Assembly (NCBI RefSeq): GCF_042651565.1
Contig: NZ_JBHSDF010000004.1
Direction: 5' to 3' (one strand)
Source of the DNA: Salinispirillum marinum
GTDB taxonomy: Bacteria; Pseudomonadota; Gammaproteobacteria; Pseudomonadales; Natronospirillaceae
DNA: 64,000 nt
The notes under the pieces were generated by a model, which saw only the letters and a program-made list of their open reading frames with translations, made no database searches and was not told the DNA's origin. This document shows positions 44,201-54,148 of the stretch, in pieces (within the stretch, counting starts at the first letter, position 1; each line of letters opens with the position of its first letter). Both the position numbers and the translations under genes were made by a program.

Positions 44201-45298
44201 CTAGTTTACCTTCCTCATGGCGTCATAGGGTATTGCTACGCTCACTTCTTGACCGACCGTGAAAACCCGTTCTGAAATAGGGTTACTCGCATGAACATCC
44301 AGATTAATGCCGTTGATCTCGACCGTGTATTCTTGCGTTTGTCCCATGAATACACTCTTTTTGACCATACCATTCACGATGTTATGGCCGTTCAGGTTGA
44401 TCGGCGCTTCAATGTGCAAGGAAATGGCTTCTGGGCGAATAGCCGTGACGATTTCTTCCCCGTTTATAGCCTGATCGTCCTCAAAGAACTGCTGCAAAAT
44501 GCCCATGGGGTATTTCACCGCATGTTGTGTATTTTTTTTCTCAACCACCACTCCACGTAAGAAATTTGCACTGCCTATGAAACCGGCGACAAATTCGGTA
44601 GCCGGTTGTTGATAGATTTCAACCGGTGTGCCGACCTGCTCAATACGCCCCTGATTCATGACCACAATACGGTCACTCATGCTCATCGCTTCGGCCTGAT
44701 CATGCGTAACGTACAATGTTGTGATGCCGACTTCTTGTTGAATTCGGCGGATTTCATCCCGCATGGTAAGCCGCAGTTTGGCATCCAGGTTTGACAAGGG
44801 TTCGTCAAACAGCAAGACGCCGGGCTCCATGACGAGTGCACGGGCTAAGGCAACACGCTGCTGTTGGCCACCCGACAACTGCGCTGGCATGCGCGCGCTG
44901 TAGTCCCTTAAGTTCATGATGTCAAAAATGCTGTTTACTTTACTTCGAATGTCCGTGTCCGACATTTTCTTAATGCGTAGCCCGTAGGCCACGTTTTCAT
45001 AAACGGACATGTGAGGAAACAAGGCGTAGGATTGGAAGACCATGGTACAGTCCCGTTTGCTTGGCGAGACGTCTCGAACATTATCAGCCCCAAAGAAGAT
45101 ATCCCCTGTGGTGATGGTTTCAAAACCAGCCACCATTCTTAAAGTGGTTGTCTTGCCGCAGCCGGACGGGCCCAATAAGGTGACAAACTCACCGGGTTCA
45201 ACTTTTAGGTTTACCTGCGAGACCGCCGTAGACGTTTTGCCTTGATCGTCTTTGAATTCTTTTGTCACCATGTTTAAGTGTACTGACTTTGCACTCAT
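44201..45298 (-). CDS. AfuC/FbpC-like ABC importer ATP-binding protein
   Basis: 365 residues. Walker A GPSGCGKTT, signature LSGGQQQRVALARA and Walker B VLLFDEPLSNLD are intact. A C-terminal TOBE-like regulatory domain (about 285-360) follows, as in the Pot/Fbp/Afu class. It energises the fused permease encoded upstream, 21 bases away. Confidence 0.93.
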   Translation of the reverse strand: MSAKSVHLNMVTKEFKDDQGKTSTAVSQVNLKVEPGEFVTLLGPSGCGKTTTLRMVAGFETITTGDIFFGADNVRDVSPSKRDCTMVFQSYALFPHMSVYENVAYGLRIKKMSDTDIRSKVNSIFDIMNLRDYSARMPAQLSGGQQQRVALARALVMEPGVLLFDEPLSNLDAKLRLTMRDEIRRIQQEVGITTLYVTHDQAEAMSMSDRIVVMNQGRIEQVGTPVEIYQQPATEFVAGFIGSANFLRGVVVEKKNTQHAVKYPMGILQQFFEDDQAINGEEIVTAIRPEAISLHIEAPINLNGHNIVNGMVKKSVFMGQTQEYTVEINGINLDVHASNPISERVFTVGQEVSVAIPYDAMRKVN

Positions 45299-45319
45299 TA
45301 TGATTCTCCAATTATTATT

Positions 45320-47002
45320 TTAAGCGGGACGCTTGCTGGTAAATTTCTGTTCGCCAAACATTTTGACTAAGAGGTTTAACATCAATAACGCGACAACCAT
45401 GATGATGATCAATAAGGTACAGTAAGCGCTGGCAACACCAATTCTTCCTGATTCAACTTGCGACAGTATGGATGCGGTAATGAGGTTGTATTTTGCCGAG
45501 ACCAAAAATATCACTGCGCTCATGGCGGTCATGCTTTTTACGAAGCTGTACACCAGGCCGCTGAAAAACGCCGATCTGATCAGTGGCAGGACAATGCCAA
45601 AGAACGTCTGTGATTGGTTGGCGCCTAAGTTCGTTGCTGCTTCCTCAATCGCCGGGTCTATTTGCTGTAACGCGGTAACACCTGAACGTATACCTACAGG
45701 AATGGCTCGTACTACAAAGGCTGCAATGATGATGGTCGCCGTGCCTGCAATGGCAAACGGAGGACCATTAAAGGCCAGTATATAGGCGATACCCAATACC
45801 GTTCCGGGAATTGCAATCGACAGCATGCTGACCATTTCAACCATACGCTTGCCATAAAAATTCTTTCTGACAATGAGAAAGGCGATCACCATGCCGAGAA
45901 TACCGGCGATAACGGTGGCGATGACCGATAGAAATAGGGTGTCTTTTATGGCTTTTTGGCCTAAAGAAAAGACATACCGATAGTGGTCAAGTGTGAAGCT
46001 GTAGTTGATTCCCCAAAGGCGTATAAAGGAACCAATGGGTACGAGGACGTAAAACAAAACGACGGTAATAGAAAGGAAAACACAAATACCAAATAAGGTG
46101 TTTCTTACCCAACCTTCGCCTATTAATCGACGACTGTTCGACGGTTTTCCCGTAACCGTGACATAGCTCCGTTTGCCAACCCAGAATTTTTGTAACGCGT
46201 AGACAATGCAGGTGATGGTGAGCAATAAAATGGCCAGTGCTGCACCGGCTTGAATGTCATAGCTGCCTACCGCTTGCAGGTAGATTTCTCTAGCCACGGT
46301 GGTGTAATTACCCCCGATGGTCATTGGGTTGCCAAAATCGGCCAGAGATTGAACAAAAACCAGTAAGAAAGCGTTAGCAATTCCGGATATCGACAGTGGT
46401 AGGGTGACCTTTATAAACGTCTCTAGGCGGCTGGCACCCAGGTTCTCGCTTGCTTCCTCAAGGGCAGGGCTGATGGATCTCAATAAACCGGCCAAGACCA
46501 AAAATGCAATAGGGAAATAGGTAAGCGTTTGTACCAATACCAGGCCATGAAAGCCATAGATATTCGCATTTTCCATACCCAGAATTGAATTAGTGATAAA
46601 GCCTTGGCGACCGAAGAGTAATATGGCCGATAATGCAATAACGAACGGCGGTGAAATAATGGGCAAAATAGCAATGCCACTAAATAGTTTCTTCCATGGT
46701 ACATTCATATAAGCAAATGTGTAAGCGAACAGATAAGCAATAGCCGTTGATAATGTGGCCGTAACCAGTGCAAGCTTTAGAGAGTTTGTGAGCGCTGTGA
46801 GTAGGTTTCCTCCTGATAATATTCGAATATATGCAGAAATGGATAGTTCGCCTTCGATATTATAAAAACTGGCAACCGATATCTTGAACAATGGGTATGC
46901 AATAAAAACCAATAGCGAGGAAATTACTAAAAATATGGACAACGCCAAGGTCGGTTCTCGTCTAAAACGAGAAATAGACTCTTTAAACCATAAGTTAAAC
47001 AT
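45320..47002 (-). CDS. AfuB/FbpB-like fused ABC permease
   Basis: 560 residues made of two consecutive permease halves, each with about six helices and a coupling loop (first LEEASENLGASRLETFIKVTLP, quoted in part; second IEEAATNLGANQSQTFFGIVLP). This double layout is standard for FbpB/AfuB. It lies between the binding-protein gene and the ATPase gene. Confidence 0.93.
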   Translation of the reverse strand: MFNLWFKESISRFRREPTLALSIFLVISSLLVFIAYPLFKISVASFYNIEGELSISAYIRILSGGNLLTALTNSLKLALVTATLSTAIAYLFAYTFAYMNVPWKKLFSGIAILPIISPPFVIALSAILLFGRQGFITNSILGMENANIYGFHGLVLVQTLTYFPIAFLVLAGLLRSISPALEEASENLGASRLETFIKVTLPLSISGIANAFLLVFVQSLADFGNPMTIGGNYTTVAREIYLQAVGSYDIQAGAALAILLLTITCIVYALQKFWVGKRSYVTVTGKPSNSRRLIGEGWVRNTLFGICVFLSITVVLFYVLVPIGSFIRLWGINYSFTLDHYRYVFSLGQKAIKDTLFLSVIATVIAGILGMVIAFLIVRKNFYGKRMVEMVSMLSIAIPGTVLGIAYILAFNGPPFAIAGTATIIIAAFVVRAIPVGIRSGVTALQQIDPAIEEAATNLGANQSQTFFGIVLPLIRSAFFSGLVYSFVKSMTAMSAVIFLVSAKYNLITASILSQVESGRIGVASAYCTLLIIIMVVALLMLNLLVKMFGEQKFTSKRPA

Positions 47003-47064
47003 GATTTATACCTGATAGGACGTGAAAGTCTGCCCGGCAGAATGCCAGGCAGAAGGTTTAAACA

Positions 47065-48087
47065 TTAACGGTTAACTTCAGTGTTCCATCTGTTAATCAG
47101 ACGCGAACGCTGAGAGCCTGCTTCAATGGCGTCATAATCAATGGTGTTGATGTCCGCTAAGCGTACTGCACGTTCAGGTTCTTTAGCGTTAGGGTTGGTT
47201 AAGTTCTGGTAGCTGCCGGTGCGCTGACCAACTTCCTGAGCTGCCGGCGTCAGTGCCCAGTCAATGAAACGCTGTGCGAGATCCATGTTAGGCGCATTGT
47301 TCACGATGGCGACCGCTCCAGTTTCATAACCTGTGCCATCTTCAGGGATAGTCAGAACTAAAGAACTAAAGCCTTCTTCTTGGAACTTAATAATGTCATG
47401 GGCGAATAACAGGCCGACCCCCGCTTCACGCATGCCCACCATACGACCGGGTGCTGAACCACTGGTGGTGTATTGTTGCACTTGCGGGTGAAGTTTCTTC
47501 AGGTAATCAAAGCCTTGCTCTTCGCCACCGAAGACTTGCAGAGCGGTGTAAAGGATGGTGTAAGCTGTACCGGAAGACGCAGGGTGCGCCATGATGATTT
47601 CATTTTCGAATCGAGGGTCAAGCAAGTCTTCCCACGATTTCGGTGCTTCCAAGCCATTGCGTGCTAAGAAATCGCGGTTTGAAGCAAAACCCAGTGCACC
47701 AACATAAATGCCTGTCCAATGTCCATCAACATCTTTAAATTCATCGGCAATAACCGATGCGTTTGGCGATACGTAAGGCGTTAAAAGGCCTTCTTGAACA
47801 GCCGCAACGAAGGTGTCCGCCGGGCCGCCATACCAAACACTGGCTTGTGGGTTCGACTGCTCTGCGCGAATCCGGGCTAGGATTTCGCCCGCAGACATTC
47901 TAACCATGTTGACTTGAATGCCGGTGTCGCGATTGAATTGACGCATGGCTTCAACAGCGTGGTCTTCTTGAAAACCAACATAAACCGTTAAACGCTCGTT
48001 TTGTTGGGCAACAACTTGAGTGACCGCTGACAATGAGATGCTGGCCGCAAGGCCTAGGCAAGTCAGGACCTTTCCAAATTTTTTCAT
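47065..48087 (-). CDS. AfuA-like periplasmic binding protein
   Basis: 340 residues with a signal peptide ending at VVAQ (about residue 28). Motifs VRMSAGEILARIRAE and ASVWYGGPADTF, then GIYVGALGFASN and SRLINRWN, match the AfuA/FbpA-like group whose members include sugar-phosphate binders. The Tyr pair that binds iron in FbpA is not evident, which favours an organophosphate or sugar-phosphate ligand (inference). The start at 48087 has AGGTG upstream. Confidence 0.88.
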   Translation of the reverse strand: MKKFGKVLTCLGLAASISLSAVTQVVAQQNERLTVYVGFQEDHAVEAMRQFNRDTGIQVNMVRMSAGEILARIRAEQSNPQASVWYGGPADTFVAAVQEGLLTPYVSPNASVIADEFKDVDGHWTGIYVGALGFASNRDFLARNGLEAPKSWEDLLDPRFENEIIMAHPASSGTAYTILYTALQVFGGEEQGFDYLKKLHPQVQQYTTSGSAPGRMVGMREAGVGLLFAHDIIKFQEEGFSSLVLTIPEDGTGYETGAVAIVNNAPNMDLAQRFIDWALTPAAQEVGQRTGSYQNLTNPNAKEPERAVRLADINTIDYDAIEAGSQRSRLINRWNTEVNR

Positions 48088-48265
48088 TATTACACCTGTA
48101 TTTATATTTATGGGAGATGCCAATTGCTATTGACGTTGATAGATTGGTATCTGTGCTTTGACAGTTCAACAAAATAAAAATTAGTTTTGTTTCAATTCGG
48201 TCATGGGATATAATTATCGCGAAGAAAATAAATATAAGTAATAAATATGGCGCATTTGAATACTT

Positions 48266-48283
48266 ATGTTACATATGTTACAT
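48266..48283 (+). promoter_or_regulatory. Tandem direct repeat, likely response-regulator site
   Basis: ATGTTACAT occurs twice head to tail (48266-48274 and 48275-48283) in the AT-rich 238-base region between the divergent transporter and sensor operons. OmpR-family regulators bind such direct repeats. A consensus TATAAT is at 48209-48214. The repeats are 43 bases before the regulator ATG, so they could control both operons. Confidence 0.6.
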
Positions 48284-48325
48284 GAATATTTCAGGGCGTT
48301 TTTATGATGCAAAAAATGGTGCCAA

Positions 48326-49048
48326 ATGACTACTAAGAAAACCATTATTATTGTTGATGACAATCCGGAGGCGTTGGAGTTTATTCGAGGCTATCTTGGT
48401 GAGTTCGAGTTTCGTGTTTTTGCGGCGACAGATGGAGCAGGTGCATGGGATTTGATTCATCAACATGGTATTGATCTGCTGTTGGTGGATTTACGTTTGC
48501 AACAAGAGAATGGTTTGGATTTGGCAAGAGAAGTATTAAAAAAATATCCTGTGCCCGTGATCATGATTTCTGCGGTTTCAGACGATGTTGAAAAGGTGTT
48601 GGGTTTGGAAACGGTGTTGAACGACTATATCGAAAAGCCCGTTGTGCCGCGTGTTTTGTTAGCAAAAATACGGGCCATTATGCGCAGTACTTACTTGGCA
48701 CCGCTTGCAGATGATGTCACGGTTGAATCGGGCTCCATTCATGAACAGGTCAGCTTTGGCGATTTCACACTGGATCTTGTAGAACGTCAGTTGTTAAAAA
48801 ACGAGTGCGGTCCGATTGAGTTGACCAATACGGAATTTCGGTTGCTTGAGTTATTGGTTACTCACCCTAATGAGGTTTTTAGCCGCCAAGGTATTCTGGA
48901 GAGCTTAGGGCTTGAGTCCAGTAACCACATGATGCGCAATATCGATGTCCTGGTTCTTCGACTTCGGCGTAAAATTGAGCATAAGCCTTCCACACCGATG
49001 TATCTTCAAACGCGCCGAAATAAAGGGTACGTCTTTTGTCTAGAGTAA
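48326..49048 (+). CDS. OmpR-family response regulator of the transporter locus
   Basis: 240 residues. Receiver with acidic pair DD at 11-12, phospho-acceptor Asp55 (LLLVDLRLQ) and Lys in IEKPVVP. The winged-helix DNA-binding domain is C-terminal (LTNTEFRLLELLVTHPNEVF). It overlaps the kinase gene by about 13 bases. It probably activates the divergent importer. Confidence 0.92.
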   Translation: MTTKKTIIIVDDNPEALEFIRGYLGEFEFRVFAATDGAGAWDLIHQHGIDLLLVDLRLQQENGLDLAREVLKKYPVPVIMISAVSDDVEKVLGLETVLNDYIEKPVVPRVLLAKIRAIMRSTYLAPLADDVTVESGSIHEQVSFGDFTLDLVERQLLKNECGPIELTNTEFRLLELLVTHPNEVFSRQGILESLGLESSNHMMRNIDVLVLRLRRKIEHKPSTPMYLQTRRNKGYVFCLE

Positions 49049-50577
49049 GTGACCGAATTCCTCGTTGGTTAGGCAGTCCTGCACTGCTTGTTGTGCTCAT
49101 TGTCTTGTTGGGCACCATCACGATGTATTTGCAGAGACTCGATGATATCAACCAGCGCCAGTTGGCTTTTGAGCGTCATCTTCAGCATTCGCAGTCTATG
49201 GTGAATCGGTTAATGCGGTTCAGTTCTGGATTCAATGGCTTGGCACCGCTGCGCTCAGAGTATCTGTCAACCTTGGCGGTCGAAAGTTTACTGAGTGAAT
49301 TTCAACAAATCCGTACTGATGCAGACCTTATTTTCCAAGTAAGAGGCCAAGGGAGTAGCGTTGAAGTCGAGGCTTTGGGTACACACATGACCGAATTGTC
49401 TCGGCTGATACGACAAAAGAATGATCTCTTAGTCGCTAAGAATACCTTGCAGGTAATAGTCCGGGAGAATGAAGCTATTTTTGGTGGTATGCCAGAAGTG
49501 GCATCAGCGATAACCATCATTTCAGAAGCATTTGAAGCCAATAATCTCATTTTTATTGGCGAACTTTCACGACGTTTTAACGGTATTCTCCAAGAGGGTT
49601 TTTCTGATACGACGCTGACCAATAGACTGCGTAACCTAGCCTTTGGCTCAAATGGGTTGTTTGCGGTGGCTGAAGATTTGGTGATAACCGGTGAACGCAT
49701 TGAACGAACTATTTTTCAAATCCGCCAATTCACTAATACCCTGATAGAGGCGTTAGAAATTACACCAAGCGTGCATGAGCTGAATATTGTTGAACCACGG
49801 TCAGCACCATGGTTCTGGACCGTTTTAGTACTGCTGTGCAGCATTTTGGTTGTAGGCTGGCTGATGCGTCAGCAGCTTTTACACCAGTTTGGTAAAAAAA
49901 CGTTGCAAGCCAACGACGATCGTTTGGATTCTTTGGGGAGAATTTCGGGTGAAGTTGCGCACGACATCAGCAATATGATTAACGTGATCATCAGTAGTTT
50001 AAACATACTCAAAGAAACGAAAAATGTTTCTGGCAGCCATCATCAACGTAGCTTAGATAAGGCGTTGTTCGCAGCAGACAAAAGCATAGGCATGATTGAT
50101 CGCCTACTGACGTTTGCTCGACGTAAAAGGTTAATGCCCGAGCTATTTTCGATCAATGAATTGATCCAAGGGTTGTATGAGGTCGTTTGCTTGACCGTCG
50201 GAGACAATGTCGACGTCAAACTTGACCTCTTTGAGGGCGATACACGCGTATTTCTTGACCCTGGGCAACTCGAGTCCAGCATCATTAATCTCTGCATTAA
50301 TTCCCGAAACGCCATTGATGACCAAGGCGTCATATCAATTCGTACGCGGATAGAGCAAAAGCGTTTGATCATCACCGTATCGGACACGGGCCACGGGATA
50401 CCTCAACATATCTTGCCAAGGGTGTTTGAGCCCTTTTTTACCACGGATAAAGAGCACAATGGGCAAGGCCTAGGCTTGAGCACAGTGTATGGATTTGTGA
50501 AACAAAGCGCCGGTGAGATAACCATCAACAGTAGCGTGGGTCTAGGTACGGACGTGTCTATGGAGTTTAAACTATGA
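49036..50577 (+). CDS. Membrane sensor histidine kinase, PgtB-like
   Basis: 513 residues from a TTG start that overlaps the regulator; no ATG or well-placed GTG precedes the first membrane helix (ALLVVLIVLLGTITMYL). A periplasmic helical sensor (about 35-245) is followed by a second helix (WFWTVLVLLCSILVVGWLM), the H-box EVAHDISNMINVI and an ATPase domain with SDTGHGIPQ and GQGLGLSTVYG. Its likely partner is the binding protein encoded next, sharing four bases (ATGA). Confidence 0.88.
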   Translation: MSRVSDRIPRWLGSPALLVVLIVLLGTITMYLQRLDDINQRQLAFERHLQHSQSMVNRLMRFSSGFNGLAPLRSEYLSTLAVESLLSEFQQIRTDADLIFQVRGQGSSVEVEALGTHMTELSRLIRQKNDLLVAKNTLQVIVRENEAIFGGMPEVASAITIISEAFEANNLIFIGELSRRFNGILQEGFSDTTLTNRLRNLAFGSNGLFAVAEDLVITGERIERTIFQIRQFTNTLIEALEITPSVHELNIVEPRSAPWFWTVLVLLCSILVVGWLMRQQLLHQFGKKTLQANDDRLDSLGRISGEVAHDISNMINVIISSLNILKETKNVSGSHHQRSLDKALFAADKSIGMIDRLLTFARRKRLMPELFSINELIQGLYEVVCLTVGDNVDVKLDLFEGDTRVFLDPGQLESSIINLCINSRNAIDDQGVISIRTRIEQKRLIITVSDTGHGIPQHILPRVFEPFFTTDKEHNGQGLGLSTVYGFVKQSAGEITINSSVGLGTDVSMEFKL

Positions 50578-51608
50578 GCGATATGCCCGGTTATGGACCT
50601 AAATCAGCTAAGACAATGCTGTGCACGATATTGTTGAGCTTTGTATTGCTGGCTACCTTCACATTTGCCGCGCCACTGAGCGTTGCGTGTGGTGCTACAC
50701 ATGAAGTCTGCCAATGGCTGGGTGACCAATATCAACGGCAGACCGGTGAAGCCATCACCGTTGATCGGTTAAGTTCCGGTGAGGTTTTGCAGATTTTAGA
50801 AGCGCACATTAATGCCGTTGAAAAACCTTATGATGTTTGGTGGGGGGGTACGGGTGATACGCATTTAAAAGCGGTGGAAAGCGGATTGTTAGAGCGTTTT
50901 GAACCCGACAATTTGGCTCAACAGTTGCGTTGGTCACGGCAGTTTTGGCAGCAGTCGTCCGGGCATTCAGTCGGTGTTTACGCAGGTACTTTGGCCATTG
51001 TGTCGAACTTGGATGTTCTGGTGACCAAAAATTTGACTCCTCCACAATGTTGGTCGGACTTGGGCGATCCGCGCTATCGCAGCCAAATTATTATTGCTGA
51101 TCCATCGTTATCAGGTACCTCTTTTTTGTTTATTGGCACCGTTTTACAACTTTTTGATGATGTGCAAGGTGAGCGCCTATTGAGTGAAATACAGCAGAAC
51201 ACCCAAGGAAAGACTGGGAGCGGCTACGATGCCTTGCAACGAGTTATTCAGGGCAATCACGGCGTAACGGTCGCTTTTGTACACGATGTCTTACCGTTGT
51301 TGGCTGACAACCCTCAGGTTGTTGTGCATGCGCCTTGCGAGGGTACCGGGTATGAAATTGGCGCTGCCAGTGTGGTAAAGGGCACGATGAACTATGAGCT
51401 CTCGAATGAATTTATTGAGTTTACCCTGTCGCATGAAATACAAAATCAGTTGGTGGGTGAATCCACGTTTCAGATGTTCTCCAATATCAATTCGGCGCCG
51501 TCACCTGTGTATGAAAACCGGGAATATTTAAATGTGATCAACTACGATTTCATTACTTATTCAAGCGACAAACAACGCCATCGAATGATCAATCTTTGGC
51601 AAGAATAG
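50574..51608 (+). CDS. Sensor-type periplasmic binding protein, PgtC-like
   Basis: 344 residues with a membrane/signal helix about 15-33. It is a clear paralogue of the transporter's own binding protein: SSGEVLQILEA against SAGEILARIRA, DVWWGGTGDTH against SVWYGGPADTF, and HRMINLW against SRLINRW. Encoded with the kinase, not the permease, so it probably presents the bound ligand to the kinase, as PgtC does for PgtB. The signal helix may stay as an anchor. Confidence 0.85.
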   Translation: MSDMPGYGPKSAKTMLCTILLSFVLLATFTFAAPLSVACGATHEVCQWLGDQYQRQTGEAITVDRLSSGEVLQILEAHINAVEKPYDVWWGGTGDTHLKAVESGLLERFEPDNLAQQLRWSRQFWQQSSGHSVGVYAGTLAIVSNLDVLVTKNLTPPQCWSDLGDPRYRSQIIIADPSLSGTSFLFIGTVLQLFDDVQGERLLSEIQQNTQGKTGSGYDALQRVIQGNHGVTVAFVHDVLPLLADNPQVVVHAPCEGTGYEIGAASVVKGTMNYELSNEFIEFTLSHEIQNQLVGESTFQMFSNINSAPSPVYENREYLNVINYDFITYSSDKQRHRMINLWQE

Positions 51609-51809
51609 AGGACGTTTTACGCCATTTTACGTAGCGCTCTACGTATTCTCCACAACTTGCCCCGGTCGCTTTATCGGCCTAGAGTAAAATTCGCACAGTG
51701 CTACATCCTAGACTATAGTCAAAATAGGGTGTAGTGATCGCCGGAGGGCTACTATCCCGTGAAGCGATCAAGTCCTAAACAACGATAACAACAGCTCTGG
51801 ACGGAAAAG

Positions 51810-53498
51810 ATGAAGTTCACAATCAAAGCACGTATTTTGGTATTGGCTCTAGTGCCACTTGTGTTACTTGCCATACTGCTCACCAGTTACAATTTGCGCC
51901 AATCGCAGACCATCGGCCAGACTGCGGTTACCGATTTTGCGGCTCAAATGGAAGCAGACCGACGCAACGAATTGCGTAACTATCTCTCTCTGGCGTTTTC
52001 GTCGATTCAGCATTTGGTGGATCGACCCGATGCCAATACAAACCCTGAAGTGCAAGAGGAAGCCAAGCGCATTCTGTCTCAGTTGCGTTTTGATGACGCC
52101 GGTGACGTGGGTTATATGTTCGTGTATGACCGTAACGGCGTGAACGTTGCACATGGTGTTAACCCGGCCTTGGTCGGTCGTGACCTGATAAATTTTCAAG
52201 ACCCAAATGGCGTGTATTTAATTCAAGAGTTGCTGGCAGCGGCGCAACGGGGCGGAGATTTTGTGGCCTATGCATGGTCGAATTCCGATGCCGAAGTCGG
52301 ACCGAAGCTGGGTTATGCGCGCATGTTAGAACAATGGGGCTGGATGATAGGAACCGGATTTTGGGTTGAAGGCTTACAAGCTCAAATTGCCACCATTGAA
52401 GGCAACGTAGATGACCAGTTAGGTGGTGCCTTCGTCAATTCTTTATTGGTGGCGCTGGTCGCCGTAGCTTTGATTGCCGGACTAGCACTTGTGGTGGCGC
52501 GCAGTATTTCTTCGCCGTTAAAACGTACCTTGGCAGTTATGAATGATATTGCCCAAGGTGATGGCGACCTCACCCGACGCTTGGACAGTCATGATCATGA
52601 TGAAATTGGCAAGTTGGGCGCGGCATTCAACAGTTTTGCTGATCAGGTGGCTGCTTTGGTTGGCAATATCCGCGCGTCTGCAACCACGATGGACAGCAAC
52701 GTTCGGCAATTAAATGACATTATGAAAGAGACTGAGCATGGTGTTGCTCAACAACAAGAAGAAAGTGAGCAAGCCGCAACGGCCATCAATGAACTGGCTG
52801 CGGCATCCCATGAAGTCGCTAACAGTGCGAACCAAGCCTCTACCGCCGCTGATCAAGCCGAAGGCATGGTGGTATCGGCGCAGCAGGTACTGCACAACGC
52901 TATTGAAGTGATCAATGGTTTGGCCAGCAACGTGGAAAGTGCGGTCGCCGTGGTGGGTAAATTGGATGAAGAGTCCAACAACATTGGTGGTGTGTTGGAC
53001 GTGATCCGCAACATTGCCGAACAGACCAATTTACTGGCGCTGAACGCGGCCATAGAGGCGGCAAGGGCGGGCGAAGCCGGGCGCGGATTTGCTGTCGTGG
53101 CGGATGAAGTGCGTACATTGGCCAGTCGAACCCAAGCCAGCACGCAGGAAATTCAATCCATGATCGAGCGTCTGCAGGCGGGTGCCGAGCAAGTCGTGAA
53201 GGTTATTGAAACCATTCGCGAGCGTAGCACCAGTACCGTGGCGGAAACGCAGCAGGTTGATAATGCTTTGGCGTCAGTACTGGATGCGGTGAATACCATT
53301 AACTCGCAGAATGCGCAAATTGCCAGTGCAGCCGAAGAGCAGACCAACGTATCGGAAACCATTAACAAGAACATGCATCAGATTGTTGCGGTAACCGAGT
53401 TGACCGCGAGTGGCACGCGTGCTGCCGCACAGCACACGAAGGATTTGAACGAAACTGCGTACAAGTTACTGGATAATGTGAAACGATATACCATATAG
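51810..53498 (+). CDS. Methyl-accepting chemotaxis protein with single Cache domain
   Basis: 562 residues. Membrane helix about 8-28, periplasmic sCache-type domain (GYMFVYDRNGVNVAHGVNPALVGRD, quoted in part; WGWMIGTGFWVEGL), second helix about 210-232, HAMP, then a full signalling hairpin with the CheA/CheW tip EQTNLLALNAAIEAARAGE. Such sensors usually bind small carboxylates. No CheR-docking pentapeptide is seen at the C-terminus. The 201-base gap upstream shows no gene. Confidence 0.94.
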   Translation: MKFTIKARILVLALVPLVLLAILLTSYNLRQSQTIGQTAVTDFAAQMEADRRNELRNYLSLAFSSIQHLVDRPDANTNPEVQEEAKRILSQLRFDDAGDVGYMFVYDRNGVNVAHGVNPALVGRDLINFQDPNGVYLIQELLAAAQRGGDFVAYAWSNSDAEVGPKLGYARMLEQWGWMIGTGFWVEGLQAQIATIEGNVDDQLGGAFVNSLLVALVAVALIAGLALVVARSISSPLKRTLAVMNDIAQGDGDLTRRLDSHDHDEIGKLGAAFNSFADQVAALVGNIRASATTMDSNVRQLNDIMKETEHGVAQQQEESEQAATAINELAAASHEVANSANQASTAADQAEGMVVSAQQVLHNAIEVINGLASNVESAVAVVGKLDEESNNIGGVLDVIRNIAEQTNLLALNAAIEAARAGEAGRGFAVVADEVRTLASRTQASTQEIQSMIERLQAGAEQVVKVIETIRERSTSTVAETQQVDNALASVLDAVNTINSQNAQIASAAEEQTNVSETINKNMHQIVAVTELTASGTRAAAQHTKDLNETAYKLLDNVKRYTI

Positions 53499-53530
53499 TC
53501 TGTGTTCGAACAGCAGCACACGAGGGTATT

Positions 53531-53935
53531 ATGGTCATCGTTAAATCGGCAATCGGACAAGAACCCCGGCCTGAACGGAGAGTCAAGCCGGATCTCTTGG
53601 TGCAATTGATTCGGGGCATCACCATCATTGGTTTACTGATGATGCTGCCCATCTTGATTTTCATTGAGCAAGCTCGGCCGGAAATGGAGTCGTTGTTCGA
53701 TCGCTGGTTTCGTACGTCCGTGCAAGACGGTTGGATGCCCGAGTTTTTGACGTACGCGCTGGTGTTGCTGATCATCAACTTGGTCATCACAACAATCGGT
53801 GTTGTCTTGCACTTTAAACGCAATAAACGCCGGGAAGACCGCTATCGGTTTTCCTTGATGCTGCCGTTCAGCTTTTCGATTTTGGCCTTGCTGTACGTTG
53901 TAGCAACGCTTTTGCGCGTTGGTGCTGGGACGTGA
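53531..53935 (+). CDS. Small three-helix membrane protein, unrecognised
   Basis: 134 residues. Helices at about 28-46, 74-94 and 108-130 alternate with charged loops (KRNKRREDRYR). No family is recognised. It begins 32 bases after the chemoreceptor stop and may be co-transcribed with it. The start could be the GTG/ATG cluster at 53531. Coding is supported by the clean membrane topology. Confidence 0.65.
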   Translation: MVIVKSAIGQEPRPERRVKPDLLVQLIRGITIIGLLMMLPILIFIEQARPEMESLFDRWFRTSVQDGWMPEFLTYALVLLIINLVITTIGVVLHFKRNKRREDRYRFSLMLPFSFSILALLYVVATLLRVGAGT

Positions 53936-53943
53936 TGGGGCCA

Positions 53944-54108
53944 CTAGGACAGCGCATTTATTTGCGCTCGGATGGCCTCTGCTTCCTCTGTCAGGAGTGA
54001 GTAGGTTTTAATGTCGCCGCTGCGCTGCGCCTTCATGGCCGCAGACAGCTTTTCTTCATAGGCTTTTTGCAGTTTTTTCTTGGGGTCGCCCTTTAAAAAT
54101 CCAAACAT
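53944..54108 (-). CDS. DUF6435-like small protein
   Basis: 54 residues, MFGFLKGDPKKKLQKAYEEK to INALS, a small charged helical protein. The opening MFGFLKxDPKKKL is shared by a family widespread in marine gammaproteobacteria. Its role is not known. It is convergent with the membrane-protein gene and nine bases separate the stops. Confidence 0.75.
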   Translation of the reverse strand: MFGFLKGDPKKKLQKAYEEKLSAAMKAQRSGDIKTYSLLTEEAEAIRAQINALS

Positions 54109-54148
54109 GATTTAGCACTCGGTAGCTGTTTCAAAGGCATACGTTGAG

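Noticed and set aside
44201..48087. Ferric-iron importer FbpABC
   Set aside because: The permease and ATPase are of the Fbp class, but the binding protein resembles AfuA/PgtC-type proteins, lacks an evident tyrosine iron site, and has a sensor paralogue beside a kinase.
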